NCBI GenBank assembly: GCA_965208015.1
Contig: OZ242309.1
Coordinates: 1-64,000, forward strand
Reading direction: 5' to 3'
Source: Bin87 sp965208015
GTDB taxonomy: Bacteria > Chloroflexota > Dehalococcoidia > Lucifugimonadales > UBA3495
Length of the DNA: 64,000 nt
The notes below the pieces were generated by a model. The model saw only the letters and a list, made by a program, of their open reading frames with translations. It ran no database searches and had not been told where the DNA came from. Below are positions 40,613 to 49,297 of the stretch, in pieces. The translations under genes and the position numbers were made by a program. How positions within the stretch are numbered: the stretch's first letter is position 1; each line of letters begins with the position of its first letter.

Positions 40613-40752
40613 CCGGTCTAACAGACCCTGCCCGTCAACGCTGCGGAGACCGGACCATTGGGTTGATTTATCATCGTCAGGGAGAGGACAATGTGGGAGA
40701 AACGAGAGACACATGAACCCAGCGGCGTCCTACGGAGAGTTGGAGGGAAGAG

Positions 40753-40998
40753 ATGGAACTCTATCAGTTTGAATTCATTCTTCACGAACCCGAGGAGAGC
40801 CACGGTTGGATGTATCGGGCCGAAATTCCGGCCCTGCAAGGCTGCCGGGCCTGGGGTGACACCCCCGAGGAAACCCTTGAGGCACTGTGGGGAAACGCCA
40901 GAATCCTCCTCCAACTCCAGAAGGAAAGAGCGGAACCCTTACCGCCCGCTACGACTCGGAGCAAGAGGACCAAGGGGATCTTCACGGTAACCGCATGA
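40753..40998 (+). CDS. hicB: HicB-like antitoxin
   Basis: The ATG at 40753 follows GGAGGGAAGAG. The 81-residue protein has the HicB fold pattern: a strand pair with YRAEIPALQGCRAWGDTPEE followed by a helix (TLEALWGNARILLQL). HicB neutralises HicA and usually represses its own promoter. The stop overlaps the HicA start by four bases. A basic C-terminal tail (TTRSKRTKG) could contact DNA. A toxin-antitoxin pair beside an integrase is typical cargo that stabilises a mobile element. Confidence 0.85.
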   Translation: MELYQFEFILHEPEESHGWMYRAEIPALQGCRAWGDTPEETLEALWGNARILLQLQKERAEPLPPATTRSKRTKGIFTVTA

Positions 40999-41204
40999 CC
41001 TACCGTGAACTGCGCCGGAAACTGGAGCGGCTGGAGTGCGTCTTTATGCGGCAAGGGCAAGGTTCCCATGAAGTATGGCGCAACCCGGCAAACGGCCGTC
41101 AGACCATCATCCCCAGGCACGGCAACCGGGACCTGGCAACCGGCACCCTGCACGAGATCCGCAGGGACCTGGGAATCTCCAGGCGGGATTTCGACCAGGC
41201 ATAG
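40995..41204 (+). CDS. hicA: HicA-like mRNA interferase toxin
   Basis: The ATG at 40995 lies in an ATGA overlap with hicB. The 69-residue product has the HicA double-stranded-RNA-binding-like pattern: helix (YRELRRKLERLE), then FMRQGQGSHEVWRN with the catalytic histidine at residue 25, then the TIIPRHGNRDLATGTL strand-helix end. HicA toxins cleave mRNA and are held in check by HicB. The gene appears complete and likely functional. The order hicB-hicA is the less common of the two known orders. Confidence 0.87.
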   Translation: MTYRELRRKLERLECVFMRQGQGSHEVWRNPANGRQTIIPRHGNRDLATGTLHEIRRDLGISRRDFDQA

Positions 41205-41510
41205 ACCCGCTGAACACCCTGAGCCCCAGCGGCCGCCGCACGGCCCGCCTGCTCGCAAACCGGGAACGCTTAAGGAACGCGAGCATCAAGAGCGAGTTTC
41301 CAATTTCCCAATCCCGCTGGCCTTTGACGCCGGTCCGCCGCAGGAGTATCATCAGCCCTAGAGGTTGGCCCGGCGGTGGTGGAACACCCCGGGCCGTGGC
41401 CCCACCTGCGGGAACAGGTGACGCGGCGGCATTGTACTACTTGCGGACCCGCTCCCGGCAGGGGCGGGTCTGTTCCATTTTCAGCCGATGCGAACCAACA
41501 GGAGGCGACC
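41205..41510. other. Intergenic region before the serine recombinase
   Basis: There is no convincing gene in these 306 bases. A 7-bp hairpin, GACCCGC / GCGGGTC (41446-41470), followed by TGTTCCATTTT looks like a weak terminator that would separate hicBA from the recombinase. The attachment site could lie here or, more likely, at the recombinase 3' end. Confidence 0.4.
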
Positions 41511-43130
41511 ATGCCGGGAACCAAAGTGAAGAAGCAGAAGTCCGAGGGCAACCGGGCCGCCATCTACGCCCGGGTCTCCGACAAGAGCCAGGACGGAGAG
41601 GACAAGACCTCCATAGCCGAACAGATCAGCGAGATGGAAGCCTACTGCGAACAGCGGGGCCTGACCATCGTCGCCCGCTACCAGGAGGTGGGCCAGGGCT
41701 GGTCCAAAAAGCGCAGCCAGTTCCAGAAGATGCTCAACGACGCCAAACGGGGCCGCTTCGACGTCATCGTCTGCTGGAAGTCCGACCGGCTCAGCCGGGG
41801 GATGTACCCCGCCGCCGCCCTGATGGAGGTCATCGAAGCCAGCCATATCAAGCTGGAGGCGGTGATGGACTCCATCGACATGAAGACCTTCGGCCTGATG
41901 GCCGCCATCGGCAAGCTGGAACTGGACAGCTTCCGCGAACGGGCATCCATGGGCAAGCGGGGCGCCGCCAAGGCGGGGCGCATTCCGGTCAGCAACGTCC
42001 CCTACGGCTACCGCGTCGGCGAGGACGGCCGGCCGGAGATCGTGGAGGAGGAGGCCGAGGTGGTACGCCGCATTTACCAATGGTGCGTTGAAGAGGGATT
42101 GGGAGCCACGGTCATTCGCCACCGGCTGACCGCCGAGGACGCGCCCCTGGGCCGGGCGGGCAAGCGGTGGTGGGACGGACAGATTCACCGCATCCTCACC
42201 AACGAGACCTACAAGGGCACCTGGTGGTACGGACGCGCCCGCTACGTCTCCACCGAGGACGGCGTCAAGGTCTACGACCAGGACCCCGAGAACTGGATCG
42301 CCGTTCCCTTCCCGCCCATCATCGACGCGGAGACCTGGGATAGGTGCCAGGAGATGCGGACCAAGCGCAAGACCTACTCGGGACGCAACACCAAGATATT
42401 CTACCTGTTGCAACACCTGGTGCGCTGCACCGAGTGCGGGATGCTGATGGGCTGCATGGCCACCAGGAAACGGACGGTGAAGCACGGGGACAAGGTGTAC
42501 AAGTACGACCTGGAAGTTCCCCGCCGATACTACAAGTGCTACGGCGTGCAGCACTTCCAGACCGGCTGCCGGGAGCACACCATGATCCGGGCGGAGCGGC
42601 TGGAGGAGTTGGTGTGGACGGAGGTCAAGAACGTGCTGGCCAACCCCGCCCTGATCGTGGCCGGCCTAGAGTCGTTGGGAGAGAAGGAGGAGGAGGATGG
42701 ACTGAGTGAAGAAATCCGCAATGCGGAGAAAGAGCTGGAGAAGGTTCAGCTGGAGGAGGACCGGGCCATCCGGCTCTACGTGTCGGGGAAGATCACCGAG
42801 GCCCAGTTGGACCACCAGAGGAGGTTCATCACGGAGAGGTTGGAGAGCGCCCGCCGGAAGCTGGACGACTGCCGGGCCAGGGAGTCGGCTCAGGCGGGGC
42901 AGGTGGAACTGGCGGAGCGGGTGTTGCAGTGGGCGGAGTTGATGGGCAATGAGTTGGACGATTTGCCTCAAGAGAAGCGGCGGGAGGTGCTGCGGCTGCT
43001 GCTGGACGAGGTGACCATCAACCGCGAAAACAACCTCACGTTCACGCTGGCGATACCAACGGACGATTTGGAGTCGATTGCGCCTCCGGTATCAGATTCT
43101 CGCTGTAATATTCGTCCACCGACTCGATGA
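41511..43130 (+). CDS. Large serine recombinase (integrase)
   Basis: The ATG at 41511 follows AGGAGGCGACC. The 539-residue protein has the resolvase catalytic domain with the nucleophile S23 in YARVSDKSQ and the arginine motif CWKSDRLSRG. A recombinase domain follows (PYGYRVGEDGRPEIVEEEAE; WWDGQIHRILTNETYKGTWW), then a zinc ribbon (RCTECGMLMGC paired with YYKCYG and CREH) and a coiled coil. These are the parts of phage and ICE integrases of the large serine type. The last 15 or so residues are encoded by the antisense of a second, truncated recombinase, which places an integration junction near 43085-43100. Confidence 0.92.
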   Translation: MPGTKVKKQKSEGNRAAIYARVSDKSQDGEDKTSIAEQISEMEAYCEQRGLTIVARYQEVGQGWSKKRSQFQKMLNDAKRGRFDVIVCWKSDRLSRGMYPAAALMEVIEASHIKLEAVMDSIDMKTFGLMAAIGKLELDSFRERASMGKRGAAKAGRIPVSNVPYGYRVGEDGRPEIVEEEAEVVRRIYQWCVEEGLGATVIRHRLTAEDAPLGRAGKRWWDGQIHRILTNETYKGTWWYGRARYVSTEDGVKVYDQDPENWIAVPFPPIIDAETWDRCQEMRTKRKTYSGRNTKIFYLLQHLVRCTECGMLMGCMATRKRTVKHGDKVYKYDLEVPRRYYKCYGVQHFQTGCREHTMIRAERLEELVWTEVKNVLANPALIVAGLESLGEKEEEDGLSEEIRNAEKELEKVQLEEDRAIRLYVSGKITEAQLDHQRRFITERLESARRKLDDCRARESAQAGQVELAERVLQWAELMGNELDDLPQEKRREVLRLLLDEVTINRENNLTFTLAIPTDDLESIAPPVSDSRCNIRPPTR

Positions 43131-43521
43131 TGCCCTCAAGGAGCCGGCCGGTGGCGTTGTCCTCGGCCTGCTCGGTGATGGAGACCACCCGGATGCCCTT
43201 GCGCCGCAACTGGGCCTTGAAGGCCACGGCGTGCTCCCGCTTTCGGGTGAACCTGCTGAATTTCCAGACAAGAATCACCTGGAAAGGTGCCTTTGGCCTG
43301 CTGCCCTCGTCGATCATCCGGCGGAACTGGGGCCGGTCGGCGATCCTGCCGCTCTCGGCCTCGTCCACGTACTCGCGGGCCACGGAGTAGCCGTTGTTCC
43401 TGGCGTAGTCTCTCAGCGCCCGTAGCTGGGCGGCCACGGAGAGGTCCACGTCCTGGCGGTCGCTGGACACCCGGGCATAGAGGGCCGCCGGGGCCAGGGG
43501 TACAAACTCGCGCTTTTTCAT
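43042..43521 (-). pseudogene. Truncated serine recombinase (catalytic domain only)
   Basis: The ATG at 43521 follows GGAGGC and overlaps the RHH gene stop (ATGA). The catalytic domain is intact: serine in YARVSSDRQ, LVWKFSRFTRKREHAVAF, and EGIIESVDEYYSEN at its end. After that motif a full-length protein would continue into the recombinase domain. Instead the frame runs into the 3' end of the opposite large serine recombinase and stops by chance. The break lies at about 43095-43100. I infer that DNA carrying the plus-strand integrase became joined here, by integration or deletion. The missing 3' part is not elsewhere in the window. Confidence 0.8.
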
Positions 43522-43739
43522 TTTGCCTCCGTTTCGTCCGTGTCCACTTGGCGGGAACGCCGCTGCATCCGTTTCTTCACGCGCCGCTCCCGCTCCTCCA
43601 TGTACATGCGGATGGCTTCCCGCAGAAGCTCGCTCACGGTGCGCTCCTCCTCCCTCGCCGCCTCCCCCAGACGCTGGGCCTGCTCCGGGGGCAACGAAAA
43701 CGTGACGGTCTCGGTGTTCCTGGATATTATGGGGGCCAT
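43518..43739 (-). CDS. Ribbon-helix-helix (CopG-type) regulator (73 aa)
   Basis: The ATG at 43739 follows AAGGAGCG. The N-terminal strand ETVTFSLPPEQAQRLGEAAR and helices with EERTVSELLREAIRMYMEER are the classic ribbon-helix-helix fold, which binds DNA as a dimer. A basic tail follows (RRVKKRMQRRSRQ). Its stop overlaps the start of the truncated serine recombinase, so it was probably its co-transcribed regulator or an antitoxin-like partner. Confidence 0.82.
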   Translation of the reverse strand: MAPIISRNTETVTFSLPPEQAQRLGEAAREEERTVSELLREAIRMYMEERERRVKKRMQRRSRQVDTDETEAK

Positions 43740-44225
43740 GAGCGCTCCTTGCGCTGTCCATTATACCACATTGTCTTACACTCTAACAGCGGGCAACCGG
43801 CCTTCGGCCCGCCGGCGGCGGCGTCAGGCGTTGCCGCCTTCCGGGTCCGACACCTGCAACATTTCGCAACCTTGCGACCTGTTGCACGCAGACAAGGAAA
43901 GGGTAATCACTTCCCTTTTGAGCACCATTGGAAACCACGGGAACGGCTCCGCTCACCCCTATTGGACACGCTGTCCGGGCCTGACGGCTGGTTCGTCGAT
44001 GTCCGTGGCCTAGCGGTCGTTGTCGCATTCGTACCTGAATGGCGTACCTGTCGGATGGCCTTTGGCGTCTTTGCGCTGAGAGTCTGACGTGTCGACTCTG
44101 CAACATATTGCAGTGGCGGGGACGTAACGGGACAGGGTTGCGGCAAGTTGCGGCAAAATTGTCCATTCGGGGCTGGTGAAGGCCCCCTATTGGAAAGGTC
44201 CGGCGCAGGAAAGTTGTACTTTGGG
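43740..44225. other. Intergenic region with TGCAA-type dyads and a 10-bp direct repeat
   Basis: There is no gene here. It holds a perfect dyad CTGCAA-CATA-TTGCAG near 44098-44113, related half-sites near 43855-43885, and a tandem GTTGCGGCAA GTTGCGGCAA near 44135. Before the IS21 insertion this stretch directly followed the stop of the minus-strand replication-relaxation gene and preceded the RHH gene, so these are plausible operators. Confidence 0.35.
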
Positions 44226-44231
44226 CATCAG
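44226..44231. repeat. Left target site duplication of the IS21 element (CATCAG)
   Basis: CATCAG lies immediately outside the left terminal TGTCAAT and matches 46832-46837 exactly. Confidence 0.9.
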
Positions 44232-44367
44232 TGTCAATGACCAGGAACATTAGGCCAGTAAACGGAGAAATTTACAGAGTCTTTAGGCCGGCAGATTTAC
44301 AGGGTCTTTAGGCCACCCTGGGAGCCACACCAACGACCATTTCTGCACTTCGAATGGAGGTGCAGCG

Positions 44368-45966
44368 ATGGCGTACCGGGAGGTTCCCCGAATGGAAATA
44401 GGAGAATTGATCCGCCGCTGGCAGGCGGGACAGAGCCGCCGGCAGATCGCGGAGAGCACCGGGCTGTCGCGGGACACGGTGGCCAAGTACCTGGCGAGGG
44501 CGGAGACGGAGGGCGTCGCCCGGGACGGGCCGGTTCCCAGCGAGGAGCAGTTGAGCCGTCTGGCGGCCATTGGGCAAGTGGGCCCGCGCCGGGTGGTTAC
44601 GCCCACGGACGATCTGCTGGAGCCGTGGGGAGACCAGGTCTACCAGTGGCTCACCGGCGACCGGTTGCAGCTGACCCGCATTCACGAGTTGCTGGCGGCT
44701 CGCGGCTGCCGGGTGTCCTACCAGTCCCTGCGGCGATTCATCATCAGGCGCAACTGGACCAGGCTGGGCAGTACCACGGTGCGCATGGAGGACACCCCGC
44801 CGGGGGAGGTGGCCGAGGTGGACTTCGGGCGCCTGGGCCTGGTGCCGGACCCGGCTACGGGAAAGCGCAAGCTGGTCTGGGCCATGATCATCGTGCTGTG
44901 CCATTCCCGCCACTGCTTCCTCTGGCCCATGCACCAGCAGACGCTGCCCGAAGTCATCGCCGGACTGGAGGCGGCCTGGGCCTTCTTCGGCGGCGTGCCC
45001 CGCTACCTGGTCATCGACAACTTCCCCGCCGCAGTGGTGGGACCGGACTCGCTGAATCCTGTGCTGACTAGGAGCTTCCTGGAGTACGCCCAGCGCCGGG
45101 GCTTCTTCGCCGACCCGGCCCGGGTGCGCCACCCCAAGGACAAGCCCAAGGTGGAGCGGAACGTGCCCTACGCCAGGGAGCGCTTCTTCAAGGGCGCCAG
45201 CTTCGACAGCCTGGCCCACGTCAGGGCCGAGGCCCCCAGGTGGTGCCGGGAGGTGGCGGGCACCCGCGTCCACGGCACCACCCGCCGCCAGCCGCTGGTG
45301 GTCTTCCAGGAGGAGGAGCGCCACACCCTGCTCCCCTGGGACGGCGAACCCTACGAGATCGCCCACTGGCGCACCCTCAAGGTGCATCCCGACCACCACG
45401 TCCAGTGCCAGCAGGCCCTCTACTCGGTGCCCTCGGACCTCTGCCCGCCGGGGCAGAAGGTCGAGGTCCGGGCCGACAGCAAGCTGGTGCACGTCTATTA
45501 CAAGGGCCGCCTGATCAAGGTCCACCTGCGCCAGCCCAAGGGCGGACGGGCCACCGATCCAAAGGACTATCCCGCCCGCATCGGCCCCTACACCACCCGG
45601 GCGCCGGACCAGCTCAAGCGGGAGGCGGCCCGGCTGGGGCCGGCGGTGGGTGAATTCGCCCAGCGCCTCCTGGCCGACCCCCTGCCCTGGGCCAAGCTCC
45701 GCCAGGGGCACAAGCTGCTGCGCCTGGCCGAGCGCTACACCGGCCCGCGCCTGGACGCCGCCTGCCGGAGGGCCTTGGACGTGGACCTCATCGACGTCCG
45801 CCGCCTGGAGCGCATCCTGGTGCAGGCCCTGGACGAGGAGACCTCGCCCCAACTGCCCCTGCCCCCACCCGCCGGACGCTTCGCCCGGGCCGGCTCCGTA
45901 TTCGCCCATTCCGCTCATGCTCCAATCCACCCACCGGAGGTGATCACCCATGTCCAAGACCACTGA
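44368..45966 (+). CDS. istA: IS21 transposase IstA
   Basis: The ATG at 44368 follows GGAGGT. The 532-residue protein starts with a helix-turn-helix (SRRQIAESTGLSRDTVAKYL) that reads the terminal repeats. It continues with the integrase-type core: AEVDFGRLG, YLVIDN and the DKPKVERNVPYARERF segment supply the DDE residues. A C-terminal Mu-like domain follows (QCQQALYSVPSDLCPPGQKV). It performs the transposition chemistry together with IstB. The gene is complete and overlaps istB by 17 bases. Confidence 0.95.
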   Translation: MAYREVPRMEIGELIRRWQAGQSRRQIAESTGLSRDTVAKYLARAETEGVARDGPVPSEEQLSRLAAIGQVGPRRVVTPTDDLLEPWGDQVYQWLTGDRLQLTRIHELLAARGCRVSYQSLRRFIIRRNWTRLGSTTVRMEDTPPGEVAEVDFGRLGLVPDPATGKRKLVWAMIIVLCHSRHCFLWPMHQQTLPEVIAGLEAAWAFFGGVPRYLVIDNFPAAVVGPDSLNPVLTRSFLEYAQRRGFFADPARVRHPKDKPKVERNVPYARERFFKGASFDSLAHVRAEAPRWCREVAGTRVHGTTRRQPLVVFQEEERHTLLPWDGEPYEIAHWRTLKVHPDHHVQCQQALYSVPSDLCPPGQKVEVRADSKLVHVYYKGRLIKVHLRQPKGGRATDPKDYPARIGPYTTRAPDQLKREAARLGPAVGEFAQRLLADPLPWAKLRQGHKLLRLAERYTGPRLDAACRRALDVDLIDVRRLERILVQALDEETSPQLPLPPPAGRFARAGSVFAHSAHAPIHPPEVITHVQDH

Positions 45967-46735
45967 CCTCACGCCCCTGCTCAAGTCCCTCAAGCTGGGG
46001 GCCATGGCCGCCACCCTGCCCGAACGCATCGCCCTGGCCAGAAGGGAGCAACTGGACTACGCCTCCTTCCTGGAGATCATCCTCTCCGATGAGGTGAACC
46101 GCCGCGACCACCGCCGCACAGAGACCCGCCTGCACCGGGCCGGCTTCCAGGAAATCTGCCGCCTGGAGGACTTCGACTGGACTGCCGACATCACCCTGGA
46201 CCGACGATTGCTGGACGCCGCCTTCTCCCTGGAATTCCTGGACAAGCGCGAACACGTCCTCCTGGTGGGTCCCGCCGGCGTCGGCAAGAGCTTCCTGGCC
46301 CAGGCCCTGGGCCACGCCGCCGTCCGCGCCGGACACTCCGTCCGCTTCGTCCACGCCGACGACTTCTTCAAGGCCATGAACCAGGCCCGGGCCGATAACT
46401 CCACCGACAAGACCTTCCGCTCCTTCCTCACCCCGGACCTGCTCATACTGGACGACCTGGGCCTGCACCGCTTCTCCGCCCAGCAGTCCGCCGACCTCTA
46501 CCAGCTGATCATCGACAAGCACCGGGCCTCCAGCTTCGTCGTCACCAGCAACCGGGCCGTGGAGGAATGGCTCAGCCTCTTCAACGACCCCATCCTCGGC
46601 AACAGCGCCCTGGACCGCCTGGCCAACACCAGCTACCAGATCGTCATCGAGGGCCAGAGCTACCGGGAGCGCCTGTCGCCCCACCGCACCCTGCTGGGCA
46701 AGGTGGCCAAGATCCTGGGCAAAGGAGGTGATTGA
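45950..46735 (+). CDS. istB: IS21 helper ATPase IstB
   Basis: The ATG at 45950 follows CCGGAGGTGATC. The 261-residue DnaC-like AAA+ ATPase has Walker A (VGPAGVGKSFLAQ), Walker B (LLILDDLGL) and an arginine-containing sensor region (VTSNRAVEEWLSLF, then SALDRLANTSYQI). It assembles on target DNA and recruits IstA. Intact, and the expected partner of istA. Confidence 0.95.
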   Translation: MSKTTDLTPLLKSLKLGAMAATLPERIALARREQLDYASFLEIILSDEVNRRDHRRTETRLHRAGFQEICRLEDFDWTADITLDRRLLDAAFSLEFLDKREHVLLVGPAGVGKSFLAQALGHAAVRAGHSVRFVHADDFFKAMNQARADNSTDKTFRSFLTPDLLILDDLGLHRFSAQQSADLYQLIIDKHRASSFVVTSNRAVEEWLSLFNDPILGNSALDRLANTSYQIVIEGQSYRERLSPHRTLLGKVAKILGKGGD

Positions 46736-46831
46736 CCCGCCGTCCATAACCTGATATTCATTCATTGACCACGCCCCAGGGTGGCCTAATGTCCGTGTAA
46801 ATCACTGGCCTAAAGACCCTGTAAATTGACA

Positions 46832-46837
46832 CATCAG
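46832..46837. repeat. Right target site duplication of the IS21 element (CATCAG)
   Basis: The duplicate contains TCA at 46834-46836, which is the TGA stop of the minus-strand gene ending here, so the insertion left that stop codon intact. Confidence 0.9.
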
Positions 46838-48849
46838 TACAATCCGGCCAGCGGCGCCCGGTCCAGGGAGTGCGGCGGCGGCAGTATCCACGCCTCGCCC
46901 AGGATGCCGTGTTCGCCCAGGGCCTCCGCGTTGGCGGTGATGACGTCAAGACCCTCCATGCCGTCGGCCACGTCCAAGAAGGCGGTCTCGTTCTCGGCAG
47001 TCTCGAACACGAACAGCACCCCGGGCGTGCGGCCTCCGTGGTCCCGCTCCGCCCAGCCCGAGGCGAAGTAGCGGCGATAGGACGCCAGGCGCTGGGGGAT
47101 GCGCTTGGGCGTGGTGGCCCTTCGCTCGAACTCCAGCAGGAAGGGATCCCATTTGCCTTTATATTCCAGGGTGAACGATGCGTCGGGATGGATCGCGTAG
47201 TTGGTGCGATTGCAGCGGTAGCCGATGCTGGAGCGGTGGGTGGGCAGCAGGTCGAACAGGTCGTGGTCATCGGAACGGGACACCTCGGCGGTCAGGGATG
47301 CGGCGAAGTCGGTTACACCGCTGTGGTGGTGTGGCTGGGAGGCCAGGGCGCGCAGGGCGGTGCCGGCATAGACCTTGGGGTCGGAAATAGCGGGCTGGGC
47401 AGTCCAGCGGTCCAGGGTGAGGCCCACGGCGGCCCGGTCCCGTCGGGCCAGGCAGGTCAGCCCCCGGTCGGTGAGCATGAGCCGGGAATCGTCCTCCTGC
47501 ACCAGGTCACGTTCACGGAAGGAACGGAGAATCTGGTTGACCCGGCGGAGGGTCACGCCGCCCATCAGCCCGGCAAGCTGCTCCCGGCTGCACAGGGGCC
47601 AGGCGGCCAGTAGGTCCAGTACGTCCTTCTCAGCCCGGGACAGTTGGATTGCCAGGGCCGACGCCAGCTGCTGAGCAGGCTCCGGCATGGCGGCCCGGAC
47701 GTTGGTGGAGTAGAGGTTGTCGGCGTCAGGCCTGGGGTCGTCGCGCCGGGACCCGTGGGCCGATTCCAGAAGGCCGTCAGCCCAGGGCAGGATGGCCGCC
47801 AGGCTGGTTTCGGGGGAGATTTCCACCGGAGGGTTCAAGCCCAGGCCATAGCCGCACTGCTGCCAGACCACTCCCGTGTGGTCTCCGGCCAGCAGTTCCC
47901 CCTCCGTGGCGACGAAGGTCCGGCGGCGCTCCGACGGGTCGCCCAGCGCGCGAATCGCCCGGCGGGTGGCCTGGTCGGCCTGGGTAACTACCAAGGTGAG
48001 AAAGGGCCTCTGGTTGCTGCGCAGATGCTCGATGCTGCGTAGCCGGTAGCGCAGGTTGGACGTGGGCAGCATCGGTCCCTGGCGGATGATACCGATGGTG
48101 AGACCCCCGGACAGCGTGACCAGCAGGTCGTAGGGGCCGCGGCGGTGGTGGTCCACCCGCACCTCCTCCTGTCTCGGGTCGGCGTCGGCGATCATGGCGG
48201 CCACGCGGTAGAGCACGGCCACGGCGTCCAGCCGCTCCGCCAGCAGCCGGAACCACTGCCGGGACAGCGGGTAGGCCGTCAGCATGTGCCGGCGGCCCCG
48301 GGTGGCGGCGCCGGCGGCCGTGACACCTTTATCCGTGGGAAAGTACCGGCGCTGGGGGCGGGACCCCAGCGCGCCCAGGTGGTGGGACACGGTGTCCACC
48401 AGGCCGCGCTTGACCAGCTTGTCCAGCCGTTCGCGGAGGGTGGACGCGGGAAGCCGTCCGAAGCGGGAGAGTTCATCCACGGTGGCCAGGGGCGCGGCGC
48501 ACAGCAGCAGCAGCGCGTCCTCCAGGCCCCGGCGCAGGTAGCGCAGGGCCGGGTCGGGACGCAGCCCCTCCAGGTCGATGATGAGCTCCAGCGTGGCCGC
48601 CTCGATTGCCTGCGTGCTCTGGCCCACGGTGTCCAGGACGGCGGCGGGCACGGCGCGTCCGCCGTGGCCCCGTTCCAGGTAGCGCCACAGGGTGTGGCGG
48701 GACATCCCCAGGCTCTCGGCGGTCTGCTTCTGCCCGTGCCTGCGCTGGTGGGCCTGCACGTATTCGCGGATGGCGTCTTCGAGAGCCTCCCGGCTTTCCG
48801 TCGCTGAGTGTTTGGCCGTTGCCGGCGTTGCCGGCTGACTTTTCGCCAA
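46834..48849 (-). CDS. Replication-relaxation family protein with N-terminal HTH
   Basis: I chose the TTG at 48849 because AGGAGG lies eight bases upstream. The 671-residue protein opens with a helix-turn-helix (QKQTAESLGMSRHTLWRYL, residues about 40-58). A winged helix follows near 110-165 (VDELSRFGRLPASTLRERLD) and a second near 410-480 (SREQLAGLMGGVTLRRVNQI). The C-terminal domain has HPDASFTLEYKG and FLLEFERRA, parallel to the protein at 37943. Both belong to the replication-relaxation family, with the accessory HTH at opposite ends. The gene ends exactly at the IS21 target duplication with its stop preserved. Before the insertion it lay about 0.5 kb upstream of the RHH/recombinase pair on the same strand. 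Confidence 0.78.
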   Translation of the reverse strand: MAKSQPATPATAKHSATESREALEDAIREYVQAHQRRHGQKQTAESLGMSRHTLWRYLERGHGGRAVPAAVLDTVGQSTQAIEAATLELIIDLEGLRPDPALRYLRRGLEDALLLLCAAPLATVDELSRFGRLPASTLRERLDKLVKRGLVDTVSHHLGALGSRPQRRYFPTDKGVTAAGAATRGRRHMLTAYPLSRQWFRLLAERLDAVAVLYRVAAMIADADPRQEEVRVDHHRRGPYDLLVTLSGGLTIGIIRQGPMLPTSNLRYRLRSIEHLRSNQRPFLTLVVTQADQATRRAIRALGDPSERRRTFVATEGELLAGDHTGVVWQQCGYGLGLNPPVEISPETSLAAILPWADGLLESAHGSRRDDPRPDADNLYSTNVRAAMPEPAQQLASALAIQLSRAEKDVLDLLAAWPLCSREQLAGLMGGVTLRRVNQILRSFRERDLVQEDDSRLMLTDRGLTCLARRDRAAVGLTLDRWTAQPAISDPKVYAGTALRALASQPHHHSGVTDFAASLTAEVSRSDDHDLFDLLPTHRSSIGYRCNRTNYAIHPDASFTLEYKGKWDPFLLEFERRATTPKRIPQRLASYRRYFASGWAERDHGGRTPGVLFVFETAENETAFLDVADGMEGLDVITANAEALGEHGILGEAWILPPPHSLDRAPLAGLY

Positions 48850-49297
48850 GGTGATTCCTCCTGAGGTTGGGGACTAACATTCCATTGTCCAGGAGAAATC
48901 GCTGGCACATGATGCCCTCCAAGGCATGAAATTCGAGCGGGTCTTGTGGTGGGGGCCGACTGCCTTTGAGCTGATCGGTGAACTCCCGGCGCGTCGTGCC
49001 CACTGGCGTGCTCACAGGGAGGGCCAGTTCACCGTTGCCGATGAAGGGCAGCCGCATCAGGGGCGTCCAAGATTGGGGCGCGTCAAAAGACCATGGAGTT
49101 AGCGTAACACGCGAAAACGGCTGTCGTCAGTGGGCAGTTGTCAGTGATGGCGACCCGGACCGGCGGGGGCCTCATATTGATCCGCCTTCACGTTTTTGTG
49201 AGCGGGCCGAGGATTGCACCCTGGTGAACAATACCGAGGTGTAAGTCCCGTTCCGCAAGTGAGCCATCGGCCATCGCCAACGACGGTCAGGTGCGAA
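48850..49297. other. Intergenic, no gene seen
   Basis: These 448 bases separate the minus-strand replication-relaxation gene from a plus-strand Uma2 pseudogene. I see no coding frame, RNA or clear repeat apart from the AGGAGG ribosome site of the minus-strand gene at its left edge. Confidence 0.4.

Larger units (their letters stand above)
44232..46831 (+). mobile_element. IS21-family insertion sequence with 6-bp target duplication
   Basis: The element is 2,600 bp, starting TGTCAAT and ending ATTGACA. Its ends carry related multiple repeats: TTTACAGAGTCTTTAGGCC and TTTACAGGGTCTTTAGGCC on the left, and the inverted TTTACAGGGTCTTTAGGCC and TAGGCCACCCTGGG on the right. CATCAG flanks both sides directly (44226-44231 and 46832-46837). 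It carries istA and istB. The intact genes, ends and exact duplication suggest a recent insertion. Confidence 0.93.
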
